Position numbers and translations under genes: made by a program
Source: Trebonia sp036276115
GTDB lineage: Bacteria > Actinomycetota > Actinomycetes > Streptosporangiales > Streptosporangiaceae
Direction: 5' to 3'
Assembly: GCA_036276115.1 (NCBI GenBank)
Contig: DATBEM010000029.1
Coordinates: forward strand, 1 to 64,000
DNA: 64,000 nt
In this document: positions 23,667-31,710 of the stretch, piece by piece
Position numbering within the stretch: position 1 is the stretch's first letter
Layout: every line of letters begins with the position of its first letter
Notes under the pieces: model-generated
Database searches by the model: none
What the model was told of the DNA's origin: nothing
Seen by the model: the letters and a program-made list of their open reading frames with translations, nothing else

Positions 23667-26084
23667 TTAGCGCCCCGCCTCAGCGCCGGCTCCTTCCTCG
23701 CCGTCCCCAGGCTCGCCGAGCCCGCTCAGGTACTGCGCTCGCGAGCCGCGCTGGGGCCGCCAGCCACTGCTGCGCTGGTGCCACGGAGCTTCCCCTCGCC
23801 CGGCCTCGCCCGCAGCGCGCTCTGCTCCCGGGTGCGGGCCTCGCGGGCTCATTGCCCCGGGCGGCGCGGGGCCTGCGACCGGGCGGCGGTCCGGCGCCCA
23901 GGCGGGCGCTGATTCAGCCGCAGCGGAGCGGCGGGCAGCGGGCGGCTGACGTCGCGCCCCTGCCCCCGAACCGCTGCGGGCCGCCGGCCATGTCCCGGTT
24001 GACCCGGCGCTGACAGGCGCGCCTCCGCCCGGCTCGGTACGGGTCGGCGGCCACTCGCGCCGGCCGGCGTCGACTGGGCGGATGCTAGCCGGCCTTGTGC
24101 TGTCCGGGTGCCGCTCGCCTGGCTCGACGGGGCCCGGCCTCGCGCTGGCGGGCCCCTCGCGGAGCGCTGGACGCCGGTCCGGGCGCGGCGGGCGCGACCG
24201 GACCGGGGCCTGGACGTGCACGAACGTCACCGTGCCCTGGTAGATGTAGGCCGCCTGGCCGGTCGTCAGGCGGCGGATGAGCTGCGGGTCGACGACCGGG
24301 ACGGGGCGGGTGGTCGCGGTCCCGGCCGGCTCCCAGCTGCCCCGGCCGGACTGCTGGCGGGTCGCCGCGATGGCCGGCTGCTGCCCGGCCAGGTCCACCA
24401 GGCGGTCCGGCTGCGGGGTGCGCAATAGCCAGACGCCGCCCTCGGCGGTGGACGCGACCCGGCGCCGCTCGTCGTCGTCGTTGCCCAGCCCCTCCCAGGA
24501 CTGGGCCGAGACCTGGACGGCGAGGCCGAGGGAGCGGGCCCGCTCGTACAGCCGCCAGATCGGCAGCCGCCGGCTGACGGCCGAGAACTCGTCGATGCAC
24601 AGCAGGATCTCCCGCTCGCCGCCCACCGCGTAGCTGGCGAGCAGGTCCACCAGCGCCCGCGCCTGCGCCTCGGCCACCTCCGGGGCGGCCGTCCCCTCCA
24701 GCACGCAGTACCAGGCGTCCCCCTCGGCCAGGGTCATCGCCTTATCGAGGCTCTTTCCGTCACGGCGCTTTCCGTCAAGTCCCGGGCCGAGGCGGTCCAG
24801 GAGGGCGCGCAGCCGCGCCTCCACGTCCGGCATCACCCTGGTCGCGTTGACGGCGGCGCTGGCCGCGGCGGCATCGCCGGCGGCCTGGTACGCGCCACTG
24901 AGCCACTTGACGCGCAGCCGCCCCAGGAACTCGGCCGCGCTCGCGGGCGGGCCGGGCGGCGCCCCGACGGCGAGCGACACCACCGCCCGCATCATGTCCT
25001 GGTAGTAGGCGGCCGCGCCGTCGCCGTGCTCGATGAGGTCCAGCAGCGTGGTGACGAGCTGCCCGGGCGGCAGCGTCCACAGCGACAGCGGGTCGGCTGG
25101 CCAGGTGCGGACGTCGCCCGCGCCGGCGGCCCGCAGCGCCTGCCCGGCCCGGGCCGCGATCTCGCGCGAGCTGTCGCCGCCCTTGCAGTCGATGACGACC
25201 AGCAGCGGCCGCCGCCCCCGCCCGGTCGCGGCCCGGCGCAGCGCCACCGCCATGAACGCGGTCCACAGGCGGAGCAGCAGGGTTGTCTTGCCGGTGCCCG
25301 TCGTCCCCACCACGACCTGGTGGGACCGCAGCCGGTCATGCGGGATCGTCATCTCCGGCGCGTCCCGCCGCCGGCCCCGCCCCGGGCCGGGGCTGTCCCC
25401 GGCGGCCCGGATGGTGGCCCCGACGACCACGTCCCCGCCCGGCAGCGCCAGCGGCAGCGGGCCGGGCAGCCCGCGCCACCGCCCGCTCCTGGCCAGCCCG
25501 GCCCGCGTGTGCCCGGCGGCCCGGCGGGCGGCGCGCGACTGGTGGCGCCACATGCGCCAGTCAAAGCCGGCCGGGGCCGCCGGGTGGCGGCCGCCGGTGC
25601 TGGCCGTCATGAGGAACAGGTGGCGGTCCCACGCCCGGCCCGCGGCCGCCAGGCCCGCCGGGATGACGACCGGCGGCACCGCCAGCAGCGCCCGCGGGCT
25701 GCCAGCGATCGCCAGGTGCGCCATGACCAGCCAGGCCCGGAAGCTCGCGGCGGCCAGTCGTAGCCACCACGGGCCGGGGCCGGAGCCGGGCAGCCCCGGT
25801 GGCGTCCACAGCGCGACGACGGCGAGCCAGTAGGCGGCCGGGCCGAGCGCCCACGCCGCCCCGGCGTACAGGCGGCGCGGCGTCCACCCGCGCGACCAGG
25901 CGAGCAGGTACCCGGCCGCGGCGACCAGGGCCACCGGGGCGAGCGCGACCAGCGCCGCCACCCCGGCCGCGGCGGCCAGCGCGCGGCCGGCGGCGGCCTC
26001 CAGCTCCTCGTCCCGGCCGTAGCGGCCGCGCTCGCGCCGGTAGCGGCGGTACTCGCGGTCATTCAGCCCGGTCTTCCGCGTCAT
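23667..26084 (-). CDS. Conjugation-type DNA translocase (TraG/VirD4-FtsK-like ATPase)
   Basis: 805 residues. N-terminal basic segment (DREYRRYRRERGRYGRDEEL) then at least four hydrophobic helices in residues 30-180 (VAALVALAPVALVAAAGYLL and following). ATPase: Walker A VGTTGTGKTTLLL near residue 259, Walker B EILLCIDEFSAVSR near 495, and a sensor-like VSAQSWEGLG. Residues after about 620 are a disordered Arg/Pro/Ala-rich tail. Such hexameric ATPases pump DNA in conjugation of actinomycete integrative elements. ATG 26084 overlaps the stop of the replication-relaxation gene (ATGA), so both are made together. No relaxase, integrase, excisionase or attachment site was seen nearby. Confidence 0.85.
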   Translation of the reverse strand: MTRKTGLNDREYRRYRRERGRYGRDEELEAAAGRALAAAAGVAALVALAPVALVAAAGYLLAWSRGWTPRRLYAGAAWALGPAAYWLAVVALWTPPGLPGSGPGPWWLRLAAASFRAWLVMAHLAIAGSPRALLAVPPVVIPAGLAAAGRAWDRHLFLMTASTGGRHPAAPAGFDWRMWRHQSRAARRAAGHTRAGLARSGRWRGLPGPLPLALPGGDVVVGATIRAAGDSPGPGRGRRRDAPEMTIPHDRLRSHQVVVGTTGTGKTTLLLRLWTAFMAVALRRAATGRGRRPLLVVIDCKGGDSSREIAARAGQALRAAGAGDVRTWPADPLSLWTLPPGQLVTTLLDLIEHGDGAAAYYQDMMRAVVSLAVGAPPGPPASAAEFLGRLRVKWLSGAYQAAGDAAAASAAVNATRVMPDVEARLRALLDRLGPGLDGKRRDGKSLDKAMTLAEGDAWYCVLEGTAAPEVAEAQARALVDLLASYAVGGEREILLCIDEFSAVSRRLPIWRLYERARSLGLAVQVSAQSWEGLGNDDDERRRVASTAEGGVWLLRTPQPDRLVDLAGQQPAIAATRQQSGRGSWEPAGTATTRPVPVVDPQLIRRLTTGQAAYIYQGTVTFVHVQAPVRSRPPRPDRRPALREGPASARPGPVEPGERHPDSTRPASIRPVDAGRREWPPTRTEPGGGAPVSAGSTGTWPAARSGSGAGARRQPPAARRSAAAESAPAWAPDRRPVAGPAPPGAMSPRGPHPGAERAAGEAGRGEAPWHQRSSGWRPQRGSRAQYLSGLGEPGDGEEGAGAEAGR

Positions 26085-26905
26085 GACCGGCTCTGCTCGC
26101 GGCCGGGCCCGTGAAATGGCGTGGCGGGCGGGAAGATCTCGTATACCTCGACCCGGTCGCCCAGCGGGCCCAGCCGGCCCCGGGCCGTGCGCACGGTGGC
26201 GAGCACCGCCCGCGCGCACGCGTAGGCCACGCAGGCGTACCGGGGCGGGTCGCCGGGGACGGCGGCCTCGGCCGGCGGGCAGTCGTAGTCGCCGGTCCGG
26301 GCGAGCAGGTCGCGCATGATCTGGGTCGTGCGCTCGACGCCCTTCCTGGTCAGCTCGACCTCGATTGCCCAGGTCTCGCCGGCCCAGTCCAGCCCGCAGC
26401 CGGCCGGCCAGTGCACCTCGCCGTCGGGCAGGTGCGCCCGGGGCCAGCCGCCCGACGGCCGGAAGGCGCGGTGGAGCATCTCCCGCTCCGGGCGCCAGGA
26501 CGCGCCCGCCCGCCGGTACTGGGGCGTGCGCGCGAGCGCGAGGCGGGCATCGGTGACCGCCTGGGTGTGCCGCAGCCGGGAGCGGGGCACCGTTCCCGCC
26601 CGCCACGACAGGCCGAGCGCGGTCATGCCCCGGCGCGTCACCCATGCCCACGGCTGCTCCGGGTGGGTGAGGGGAGCGCTCTCGGCGAGCTGCAGTCGCC
26701 GCCACTGGGCGACCAGGTCCCGCGCCCGCCCGGCCGCGCTGGCGGCCGCGGCGCCGGGGCCGGGGCCGGGTGGCTCGCCCGGGCCGGGCGGGGCGGCGCC
26801 GAGGAGGTCGGCGACCTGGCTGAGCTGGACGCAGTGCATCTCGGCGCAGAACCGTAGCGCCCCGGGCTCCGGTATCGCGCTGGCGCCGGTGAGTTGGCTG
26901 TTCAT
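26081..26905 (-). CDS. Replication-relaxation family protein
   Basis: 274 residues. The N-terminal part LRFCAEMHCVQLSQVADLLG reads as a winged-helix DNA-binding segment as in replication-relaxation (PF13814-type) proteins; the second half contains WAIEVELTRKGVERTTQIM, an E-x-E-x(3)-K pattern like that of PD-(D/E)xK nuclease folds, preceded by a conserved Asp (LPDGEVHWPAG). These proteins occur in actinomycete plasmids and integrative elements, typically with the translocase found here directly downstream. The start ATG at 26905 lacks a ribosome site and has a -10 (TAGCGT) eight bases upstream, so the mRNA is probably leaderless. Its promoter carries three phased heptamers (see 26914-26961). 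Confidence 0.82.
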   Translation of the reverse strand: MNSQLTGASAIPEPGALRFCAEMHCVQLSQVADLLGAAPPGPGEPPGPGPGAAAASAAGRARDLVAQWRRLQLAESAPLTHPEQPWAWVTRRGMTALGLSWRAGTVPRSRLRHTQAVTDARLALARTPQYRRAGASWRPEREMLHRAFRPSGGWPRAHLPDGEVHWPAGCGLDWAGETWAIEVELTRKGVERTTQIMRDLLARTGDYDCPPAEAAVPGDPPRYACVAYACARAVLATVRTARGRLGPLGDRVEVYEIFPPATPFHGPGREQSRS

Positions 26906-26913
26906 GGCCGAGG

Positions 26914-26961
26914 ACGCTAGTGATGCGGGATGTCATGAGAGGTGTCGCTGTGGTGTCACGA
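26914..26961 (-). promoter_or_regulatory. SARP-type operator and leaderless promoter of the replication-relaxation operon
   Basis: Minus strand: TCGTGAC (26955-26961), 4 bases, CAGCGAC (26944-26950), 5 bases, TCATGAC (26932-26938), 12 bases, -10 TAGCGT (26914-26919), 8 bases, ATG at 26905. Heptamers in 11/12-bp phase next to a -10 are the known layout of SARP activator sites. The same arrangement is found at 31010-31080. Confidence 0.75.
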
Positions 26962-26970
26962 AGACGCAGG

Positions 26971-26988
26971 GCATTACAGGAGCATTAC
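26971..26988 (+). promoter_or_regulatory. GCATTAC heptamer pair in front of the BTAD regulator
   Basis: GCATTAC at 26971-26977 and 26982-26988, exactly 11 bp apart with a 4-base gap, 80-97 bases upstream of the regulator start. Different heptamer from the TCGTGAC set but the same phasing; could be a second operator for the divergent gene. Confidence 0.4.
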
Positions 26989-27067
26989 GTGACCCTTGTG
27001 ACACGGTCAGTCTCTGCGGTACCCCTGGGGGGCACGCTTCCACGCCACCCGCGATGAGGGATCTACC

Positions 27068-27820
27068 GTGATTGACCTGCAGATTCTCGGCCCGCTGACA
27101 GTGACGGGCAGTGACGGCGAGTCGCTGCTGCTCCGGCCCCGCCAGCGCGCGCTGCTCACCATGTTCCTGCTCCGCCCGCGCAAGCCGTGGGCGCGCGACG
27201 CGCTCGCACCGGTGCTGTGGGCTGGCCGGCCCCCGGTCCGACCGCAGGACGCCACTAAGCAAGCCGTCAGCCGACTGCGGCGGACCCTGGGGCGGGGCGG
27301 GATTCCGCGCGCCACGATTACCTCGGCTGGCGGCGGCTACCTGGCCGACCCGCCCGCGGGCGCGCTCGACCTGGACCGCTACCAGGCCGCACTCAGCCTG
27401 GCCCGGCAGGCGCACGCCAGCGGCGATGCGGCCCGGGCGGTCTTGCTGCTGCAGCAGGCGCTGGACAGCTGGACCGACCCCGGGTGGGAATTTCGCGACG
27501 CCCCTGACCTACCCGCCGTTCAGGGCCTGATAGCCGCCCTGGACGAGGAGCGCCGCGCGGCTGAAGATCAGCTCGTGGACATGCAGCTCGCCCAGGGCGG
27601 GCACGCGAGGCTGCTGCCGTCCCTTCAGGCCAGGTCCCGGAAGGTTCCTGGCGATGAAGGAGCGTGCGCCCGGCTAATGCGGGCACTGCTAGCCGACGGC
27701 CGCGAGGTCGAGGCCGCCGGTGCTTTCCACCGGACGGCCCAAGCTCTGAGTGACGAGCTTGGCGTTCGCCCCGGCCCCGCCCTGCGCGACCTGCTGTCCA
27801 CGGCGCTGCGCGATCTTTAG
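27068..27820 (+). CDS. SARP/AfsR-type regulator (winged helix plus BTAD)
   Basis: 250 residues. N-terminal OmpR-like winged helix with the SARP pattern IDLQILGPLTV, LLRPRQRALLTMFLL, ATKQAVSRLRRTLG and SAGGGYLADPP; bacterial transcriptional activator domain from about residue 100 (LDLDRYQAALSLARQAHASG, then LMRALLADGREVEAAGAFH and LGVRPGPALRDLL). No ATPase or TPR extension, so it is the small SARP class that usually activates specialised clusters. GTG 27068 with GAGGG seven bases upstream. Divergent from the replication-relaxation operon whose promoter carries SARP-like heptamers; it is the obvious candidate to bind both heptamer arrays in the window. Confidence 0.9.
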   Translation: MIDLQILGPLTVTGSDGESLLLRPRQRALLTMFLLRPRKPWARDALAPVLWAGRPPVRPQDATKQAVSRLRRTLGRGGIPRATITSAGGGYLADPPAGALDLDRYQAALSLARQAHASGDAARAVLLLQQALDSWTDPGWEFRDAPDLPAVQGLIAALDEERRAAEDQLVDMQLAQGGHARLLPSLQARSRKVPGDEGACARLMRALLADGREVEAAGAFHRTAQALSDELGVRPGPALRDLLSTALRDL

Positions 27821-27838
27821 CCTCCGGTGACCGGAGGC
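27820..27838. terminator. Hairpin between BTAD regulator and cold shock gene
   Basis: Perfect 8-bp stem GCCTCCGG-tga-CCGGAGGC starting at the last base of the regulator stop codon and ending 6 bases from the convergent cold shock gene stop. Confidence 0.6.
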
Positions 27839-27844
27839 GGTACT

Positions 27845-28048
27845 TCAGATCGGGCGAACGTTCTCCGCCTGCGGGCCCTTCTGCCCCTGGGTCGTGTCGA
27901 ACTCGACCTTCTGGTTCTCGTCCAGGGATCGGTAGCCCGAGGTCGAGATCGCCGAGAAGTGCACGAACACGTCCGCCGTCCCGTCATCGGGGGCGATGAA
28001 ACCAAAGCCCTTGTCGGCGTTGAACCACTTGACTGTGCCTGTTGCCAT
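27845..28048 (-). CDS. Cold shock protein (CspA family)
   Basis: 67 residues, single OB-fold that binds single-stranded RNA/DNA. MATGTVKWFNADKGFGFI contains RNP1 (KGFGFI), and VFVHFSAI is RNP2; the C-terminus QKGPQAENVRPI is typical. ATG 28048 with GAGGA upstream; an in-frame ATG at 28072 would only add a non-conserved leader. Downstream hairpin shared with the regulator. Confidence 0.96.
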   Translation of the reverse strand: MATGTVKWFNADKGFGFIAPDDGTADVFVHFSAISTSGYRSLDENQKVEFDTTQGQKGPQAENVRPI

Positions 28049-28247
28049 CTGTCCTCGTCCTCTATCTGCCATGCCATGACGCGACTTGCCGCGCCGATGA
28101 TGAGCTTACCGGTACTGGGGCCTGCTAGCGGGTGCACCCTCGTTTTCGGTGCTCCGCGGCGCTAGGTACCTGCTTTCAGTGCCCCGTTCAGGGGCATTTA
28201 GGCGAGATTCGCGGCTCAATAGAGATAAATGCCGAACAGGGGCGCCA

Positions 28248-28994
28248 TCACATCCGGGCCCGCAGGACGTCGAGCTCACAGCCGGGGGCCGACGGGTCGA
28301 AGCCGTGCTCGGCCAGCCAGCGGGCCGACCGCAGGCTGCGCAGCGACCACCACCCGCGGATCACGTCGAGGTCGACGCCGGGGCCGTAGCCAGCGAGCAC
28401 GTCGGCCAGGTGCTCCTCGTGCCCGAGCGTCAGGCTGGCCAGGTCATGCAGGCCATCGCCGGGGGCCGCCTCGGACCAGTCGATCACCCCGGTGACCTCG
28501 TCCCCGCTGGTGAACACGTGGCAGGCCTGCAAGTCGCCATGCGTGAACGCTGGTGTCCAGGGCCGGAGCGCGGCCTGCGCCACCTGCCAGTTGCGGGTGA
28601 CCAGCCCGGCCGGCAGGGCGCCGCTGCTCACCAGCCACTCGCACTCGCCGTCGAGGTGCGCCGCGATCTCGCCCCGGTCCTTGCCCGGCCAGGGCGGCAG
28701 CGGCGCGTCGTGCAGCGCCCGCACGGCAGCGCCCGCCGCGGCCCACGCCGCCGGCGACGCGGCCGACGGCTCGCCCAGGCGGCCCAGCGCCGTCCCGCGG
28801 ACGGCGGCGAGCGCGAGCACGGGCGGCTCGCGCCACAAGATCCGCGGCGTCGGGACTGGCGCCAGGGCCATCGCCGCGACCTCGGCATCGGCCCGTGCCT
28901 GGTCCCCGTCGATCTTCAGGTACACGTCGCCGACGCGCACGGTCGCGCGCTCGCTATGGGCGACAACGACCTCGACCTCTTCCACGCCGGCCAT
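28248..28994 (-). CDS. Aminoglycoside-phosphotransferase-like kinase
   Basis: 248 residues, APH/choline-kinase fold. Catalytic loop FTHGDLQACHVF (HGD; the usual Asn is replaced by His in the HGDLxxxH version) and metal-binding GVIDWSEAAPGDGLHDLA. The N-lobe is short, with the ATP-binding Lys in VYLKIDGDQA. Substrate cannot be predicted; many chromosomal members are not resistance enzymes. Monocistronic; the 175-base space between it and the cold shock gene (28073-28247) holds a small hairpin TGCCCC-gttca-GGGGCA (28180-28196) and no gene. Confidence 0.85.
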   Translation of the reverse strand: MAGVEEVEVVVAHSERATVRVGDVYLKIDGDQARADAEVAAMALAPVPTPRILWREPPVLALAAVRGTALGRLGEPSAASPAAWAAAGAAVRALHDAPLPPWPGKDRGEIAAHLDGECEWLVSSGALPAGLVTRNWQVAQAALRPWTPAFTHGDLQACHVFTSGDEVTGVIDWSEAAPGDGLHDLASLTLGHEEHLADVLAGYGPGVDLDVIRGWWSLRSLRSARWLAEHGFDPSAPGCELDVLRARM

Positions 28995-29117
28995 TATCGC
29001 GAGATGATCGCCGGGATCGCACCGCGTTTTCGCCGCCGGCCAGGCCCGGTGCCGACGCCCCGGTTAGCGAGCCCGGGGACCTATTGCCGAGATAGCCACG
29101 ATTGCGCAGGACGGACG

Positions 29118-29657
29118 ATGCGATGGTCAAGACGGGCCCGGCGGGCGGGCGGCATGGCTGACGAGGTCCCCGCGAGCGGCCCCGGGGCTGCCCGGCCCCT
29201 GCTGTCCTACCAGGTTGGCAACGAGCACAGCCCGACCGATCCGTGGGGTCGCAGCGAGCTGGTGATCTACCCCGACGGCAGTGCCCGGCTCGACCATTAC
29301 TTCTCCCGGCGCCGGCCCCCGGGGGCCTGGGCCGGCTACGTCGACGCCCCGGTCCTGGCCGAGTTGCTGGGCGCCCTCCAGGCGGCGGGCTGGCCGCCCG
29401 CCCCGTTGGCCGGGCCGCTGCTGCCCGGGGCGGCGCTGCGCCTGCTGACGGTGGAGGCGCAGCCGGCGGCGCAATCAGGCGGCATCGCGGGTGCGGGAGC
29501 GGTCGAGTGGGTCAAGTCGTCAATGGCGCCCGGCCACGCGGTGGCCTTCGACATCATCGACGCGGTGATCCGCCAGCTGAGCCGCGATGCCGTGCAGTAC
29601 CCGACCAAGCGCGGCCCGGTCGTGCACGGCGCCGTTCCCCGCCGGCCCGGAACCTGA
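29118..29657 (+). CDS. Hypothetical protein
   Basis: About 179 residues from ATG 29118 (AGGA six bases upstream) or 167 from ATG 29154. Conserved-looking core: WGRSELVIYPDGSARLDHYF, then VLAELLGALQAAGWPP and AFDIIDAVIRQLSRDA. Alpha/beta composition, no signal, no membrane helix, no metal motif. No family recognised. Convergent with the DAHP synthase/small-gene pair, overlapping the last about 100 bases of the small gene. Confidence 0.6.
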   Translation: MRWSRRARRAGGMADEVPASGPGAARPLLSYQVGNEHSPTDPWGRSELVIYPDGSARLDHYFSRRRPPGAWAGYVDAPVLAELLGALQAAGWPPAPLAGPLLPGAALRLLTVEAQPAAQSGGIAGAGAVEWVKSSMAPGHAVAFDIIDAVIRQLSRDAVQYPTKRGPVVHGAVPRRPGT

Positions 29658-29910
29658 CCCGGCGGCCGGAACGGGCCGGAGCCCAGGGCCTGGCCAGGAG
29701 CCTGCGGCCTGGCCAGGAGCGGTCGCCCGGTAAGCGCCGCCGGGCGACGAGCGCCCGGGCCTGCGGCCAGGGCGGGGGATGGGCCTCCGGGAAGCGCGCG
29801 TACACCCACTCGGTCACCACCGCCAGCGGCCAGCCGGACGGGCACCACAGCCGGGCGACCGACCCCAGGGCGATCTCGTCGCCCGCCTCGTCCCGCCATG
29901 GTCCCGCCAT
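29554..29910 (-). CDS. Small protein translationally coupled to DAHP synthase
   Basis: 118 residues. Its ATG overlaps the DAHP synthase stop as TGATG, a strong sign of coupling. The first 50 residues (DEAGDEIALGSVARLWCPSG, VVTEWVYARFPEAHPPPW) look protein-like with Trp-rich beta character; after residue about 55 the sequence becomes Arg/Pro-rich and overlaps the convergent gene on the other strand, so the true 3' part may be little constrained. The nucleotide sequence GCCTGGCCAGGAGC is repeated in it. No family recognised. Confidence 0.45.
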   Translation of the reverse strand: MAGPWRDEAGDEIALGSVARLWCPSGWPLAVVTEWVYARFPEAHPPPWPQARALVARRRLPGDRSWPGRRLLARPWAPARSGRRVRFRAGGERRRARPGRAWSGTARHRGSAGGSPRR

Positions 29911-31001
29911 CACCGGCTCCGGCGGCGCCGCGCGACCGCCTCCGCCAGCGCCGCCAGCACTTCCCCGGTCTCGTCCAGCCCCATGCACGCGTCGGTGACC
30001 GACTGCCCGTAGGCGAGCGTGGCCGGGTCGCCCGCCAGTTCCTGCCGCCCGGCGACCAGGAAGCTCTCCAGCATCACGCCCGCGATCTCCTCGTCGCGGC
30101 CGGCCTGGGCGGCGATCGCGAGGGCGACCTCCCGCTGGCGATGATGGTTCTTGCCGCTGTTGCCGTGGCTGGCGTCGATCACCACCCGCCGGTCCAGTCC
30201 CGCCAGCCCGAGCAGGCTCAGCGTGGCGCTGACGTACGAGCGCTGGTAGTTCGGCCCGTGCCTGCCGCCCCTCAGCACCACGCAGGTGTCCCGGTTCCCG
30301 CCCGACCGGGTGACCGCCGGCGCCCCGTCGGCCGGGCCGGGGCCGAGGAAGGCATGCGCCCCGGCCGCCACCACGCACGCGTCCACCGCCGCCTGCGGGT
30401 CCCCGTCGGGGCTGTTCTTGAACCCGACCGGCATCGCCAGGGCCGAGGCGAGCCGCCGGTGCACCTGGCTTTCGGTCGTCCGCGCCCCGATCGTGCCCCA
30501 GGTCACCGCGTCGGCCAGGTAGGGGACCAGCAGCGGGTCCACCCACTCGGTCGCGGCCGGCACCCCGTCGGCGGCCAGCTGCACCAGCAGCGCCCGCGCC
30601 GTCCGCAGCCCGGCCGCGACGTCGCCCGAGCCGTCCAGGAACGGGTCGTTGACCAGGCCCTTCCAGCCGTGCAGGGTGCGCGGCTTGTCGACGTAGGCCC
30701 GCATGACGAGCAGCAGGTCGCCCCGGTACTCGGCCTGCCGCCGGGCCAGCCACTGCCCGTACTGCACCGCCGCCAGCGGGTCGTGCACGGAGCAGGGCCC
30801 GGCGATCACCAGGAGCCGGTCGTCGGTCCCGTCGAGCACCGCGCGGACCGCCGCCCGGAACTCCCCGACCCGCGCGCCGTGCCCGAGCGGGATGGCCCGC
30901 AGCAGCGCCGCCGGCGAGCTGACGCCCTGGTAGGAAGGGACGGCTGGCCGCCGCGGAGCGGGAGGCTGGGCAGGGGCAATTGTGTGATGATTGTCACTCA
31001 T
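29910..31001 (-). CDS. Type I 3-deoxy-7-phosphoheptulonate (DAHP) synthase
   Basis: First step of the shikimate pathway, joining PEP and erythrose 4-phosphate. 363 residues of the AroF/AroG/AroH class: LLVIAGPCSVHDPLAAVQYG, VMRAYVDKPRTLHGWKGLVND, GARTTESQVHRRLASAL, PVGFKNSPDGD, the RGG in VVLRGGRHGPNY, and VVIDASHGNSGKNH. Actinomycetes normally rely on the unrelated type II enzyme for primary metabolism, so an extra type I copy suggests supply of aromatic precursors for a specialised product, or feedback-different flux. Probably leaderless: -10 TAGCGT eight bases before the ATG, with five SARP-type heptamers upstream. Confidence 0.93.
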   Translation of the reverse strand: MSDNHHTIAPAQPPAPRRPAVPSYQGVSSPAALLRAIPLGHGARVGEFRAAVRAVLDGTDDRLLVIAGPCSVHDPLAAVQYGQWLARRQAEYRGDLLLVMRAYVDKPRTLHGWKGLVNDPFLDGSGDVAAGLRTARALLVQLAADGVPAATEWVDPLLVPYLADAVTWGTIGARTTESQVHRRLASALAMPVGFKNSPDGDPQAAVDACVVAAGAHAFLGPGPADGAPAVTRSGGNRDTCVVLRGGRHGPNYQRSYVSATLSLLGLAGLDRRVVIDASHGNSGKNHHRQREVALAIAAQAGRDEEIAGVMLESFLVAGRQELAGDPATLAYGQSVTDACMGLDETGEVLAALAEAVARRRRSR

Positions 31002-31009
31002 GACGCCCG

Positions 31010-31080
31010 ACGCTAGCCAGCCCTCATGTCACGAGAGGGGTCACGAGGGAGTCGCGAGCGGGCTCACGACGGTGTCACGA
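31010..31080 (-). promoter_or_regulatory. Five-copy SARP-type operator and leaderless promoter of DAHP synthase
   Basis: Minus strand heptamers TCGTGAC (31074-31080), TCGTGAG (31063-31069), TCGCGAC (31051-31057), TCGTGAC (31040-31046), TCGTGAC (31028-31034) in 11/12/11/12-bp phase, then 12 bases, -10 TAGCGT (31010-31015), 8 bases, ATG at 31001. Distances from heptamer to -10 and from -10 to ATG are identical to those at 26914-26961. Confidence 0.8.
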
Positions 31081-31220
31081 CGGCGATCGAGCACCCGGGC
31101 CGATGCCTATCGCCCCCGCTGGCCGGGCTTGGTGAACAAATCGAGTAATTACTTGCGCGCTCGGGCGCGGGCGGGCGAGGATTGCCTTGCTGGGGGAAGC
31201 AAGCCGAACCTGGGAGCGGC

Positions 31221-31691
31221 ATGACCACTGCGACATCAGACGAAGACACCCTGATTCAGGTTGCGCGCGACGAGCGGAGGCAGCATCGCTCGGGCAAGTC
31301 GATGGCGGGGATGCTCGGTGTCGCCATCGCCTTCGGAGCGGTGGGCGTCGCCCTGATCGCCGTGCCCCGGCTGATCGGGGCCATCTTGCCGCTGCCGTTC
31401 TGGCTTCTCGGCGGGTTCTCGCTGGCCGTGCTGACGATCGTGGGCGTCGTCGCCGTCGCCCTGGCCGGGTTCTTCCTGCTGGCGGCGCTCGCCTCCAGCC
31501 CCGCGGCCGCCTGGGGCAGTGCGGTGGCCGGGGCCTGCCCGCGCTGCGGGGAGCGCAAGCTGCGCTCCGACACCGTCCCCGGCCCGGCCAGCGGCGGCAC
31601 GATCGCCAGCGGCGCCCGGGGCGTCGTCACCCTGTGCGACAACTGCGACTACGCGATCGCCCGGGTCACCCGGCCCGGTACCGCCGCCTAG
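31221..31691 (+). CDS. Two-helix membrane protein with C-terminal zinc ribbon
   Basis: 156 residues. N-terminal charged segment, two membrane helices (MLGVAIAFGAVGVALIAVP; FSLAVLTIVGVVAVALAGFF), then a cytoplasmic or outside zinc-ribbon-like part with ACPRCGERKLRSD and TLCDNCDYAIA (two CxxC pairs). ATG 31221 preceded by GGGAG. No family recognised. Followed by a strong hairpin. Confidence 0.75.
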   Translation: MTTATSDEDTLIQVARDERRQHRSGKSMAGMLGVAIAFGAVGVALIAVPRLIGAILPLPFWLLGGFSLAVLTIVGVVAVALAGFFLLAALASSPAAAWGSAVAGACPRCGERKLRSDTVPGPASGGTIASGARGVVTLCDNCDYAIARVTRPGTAA

Positions 31692-31710
31692 CGTCCCTCG
31701 CCCCTTCGCC

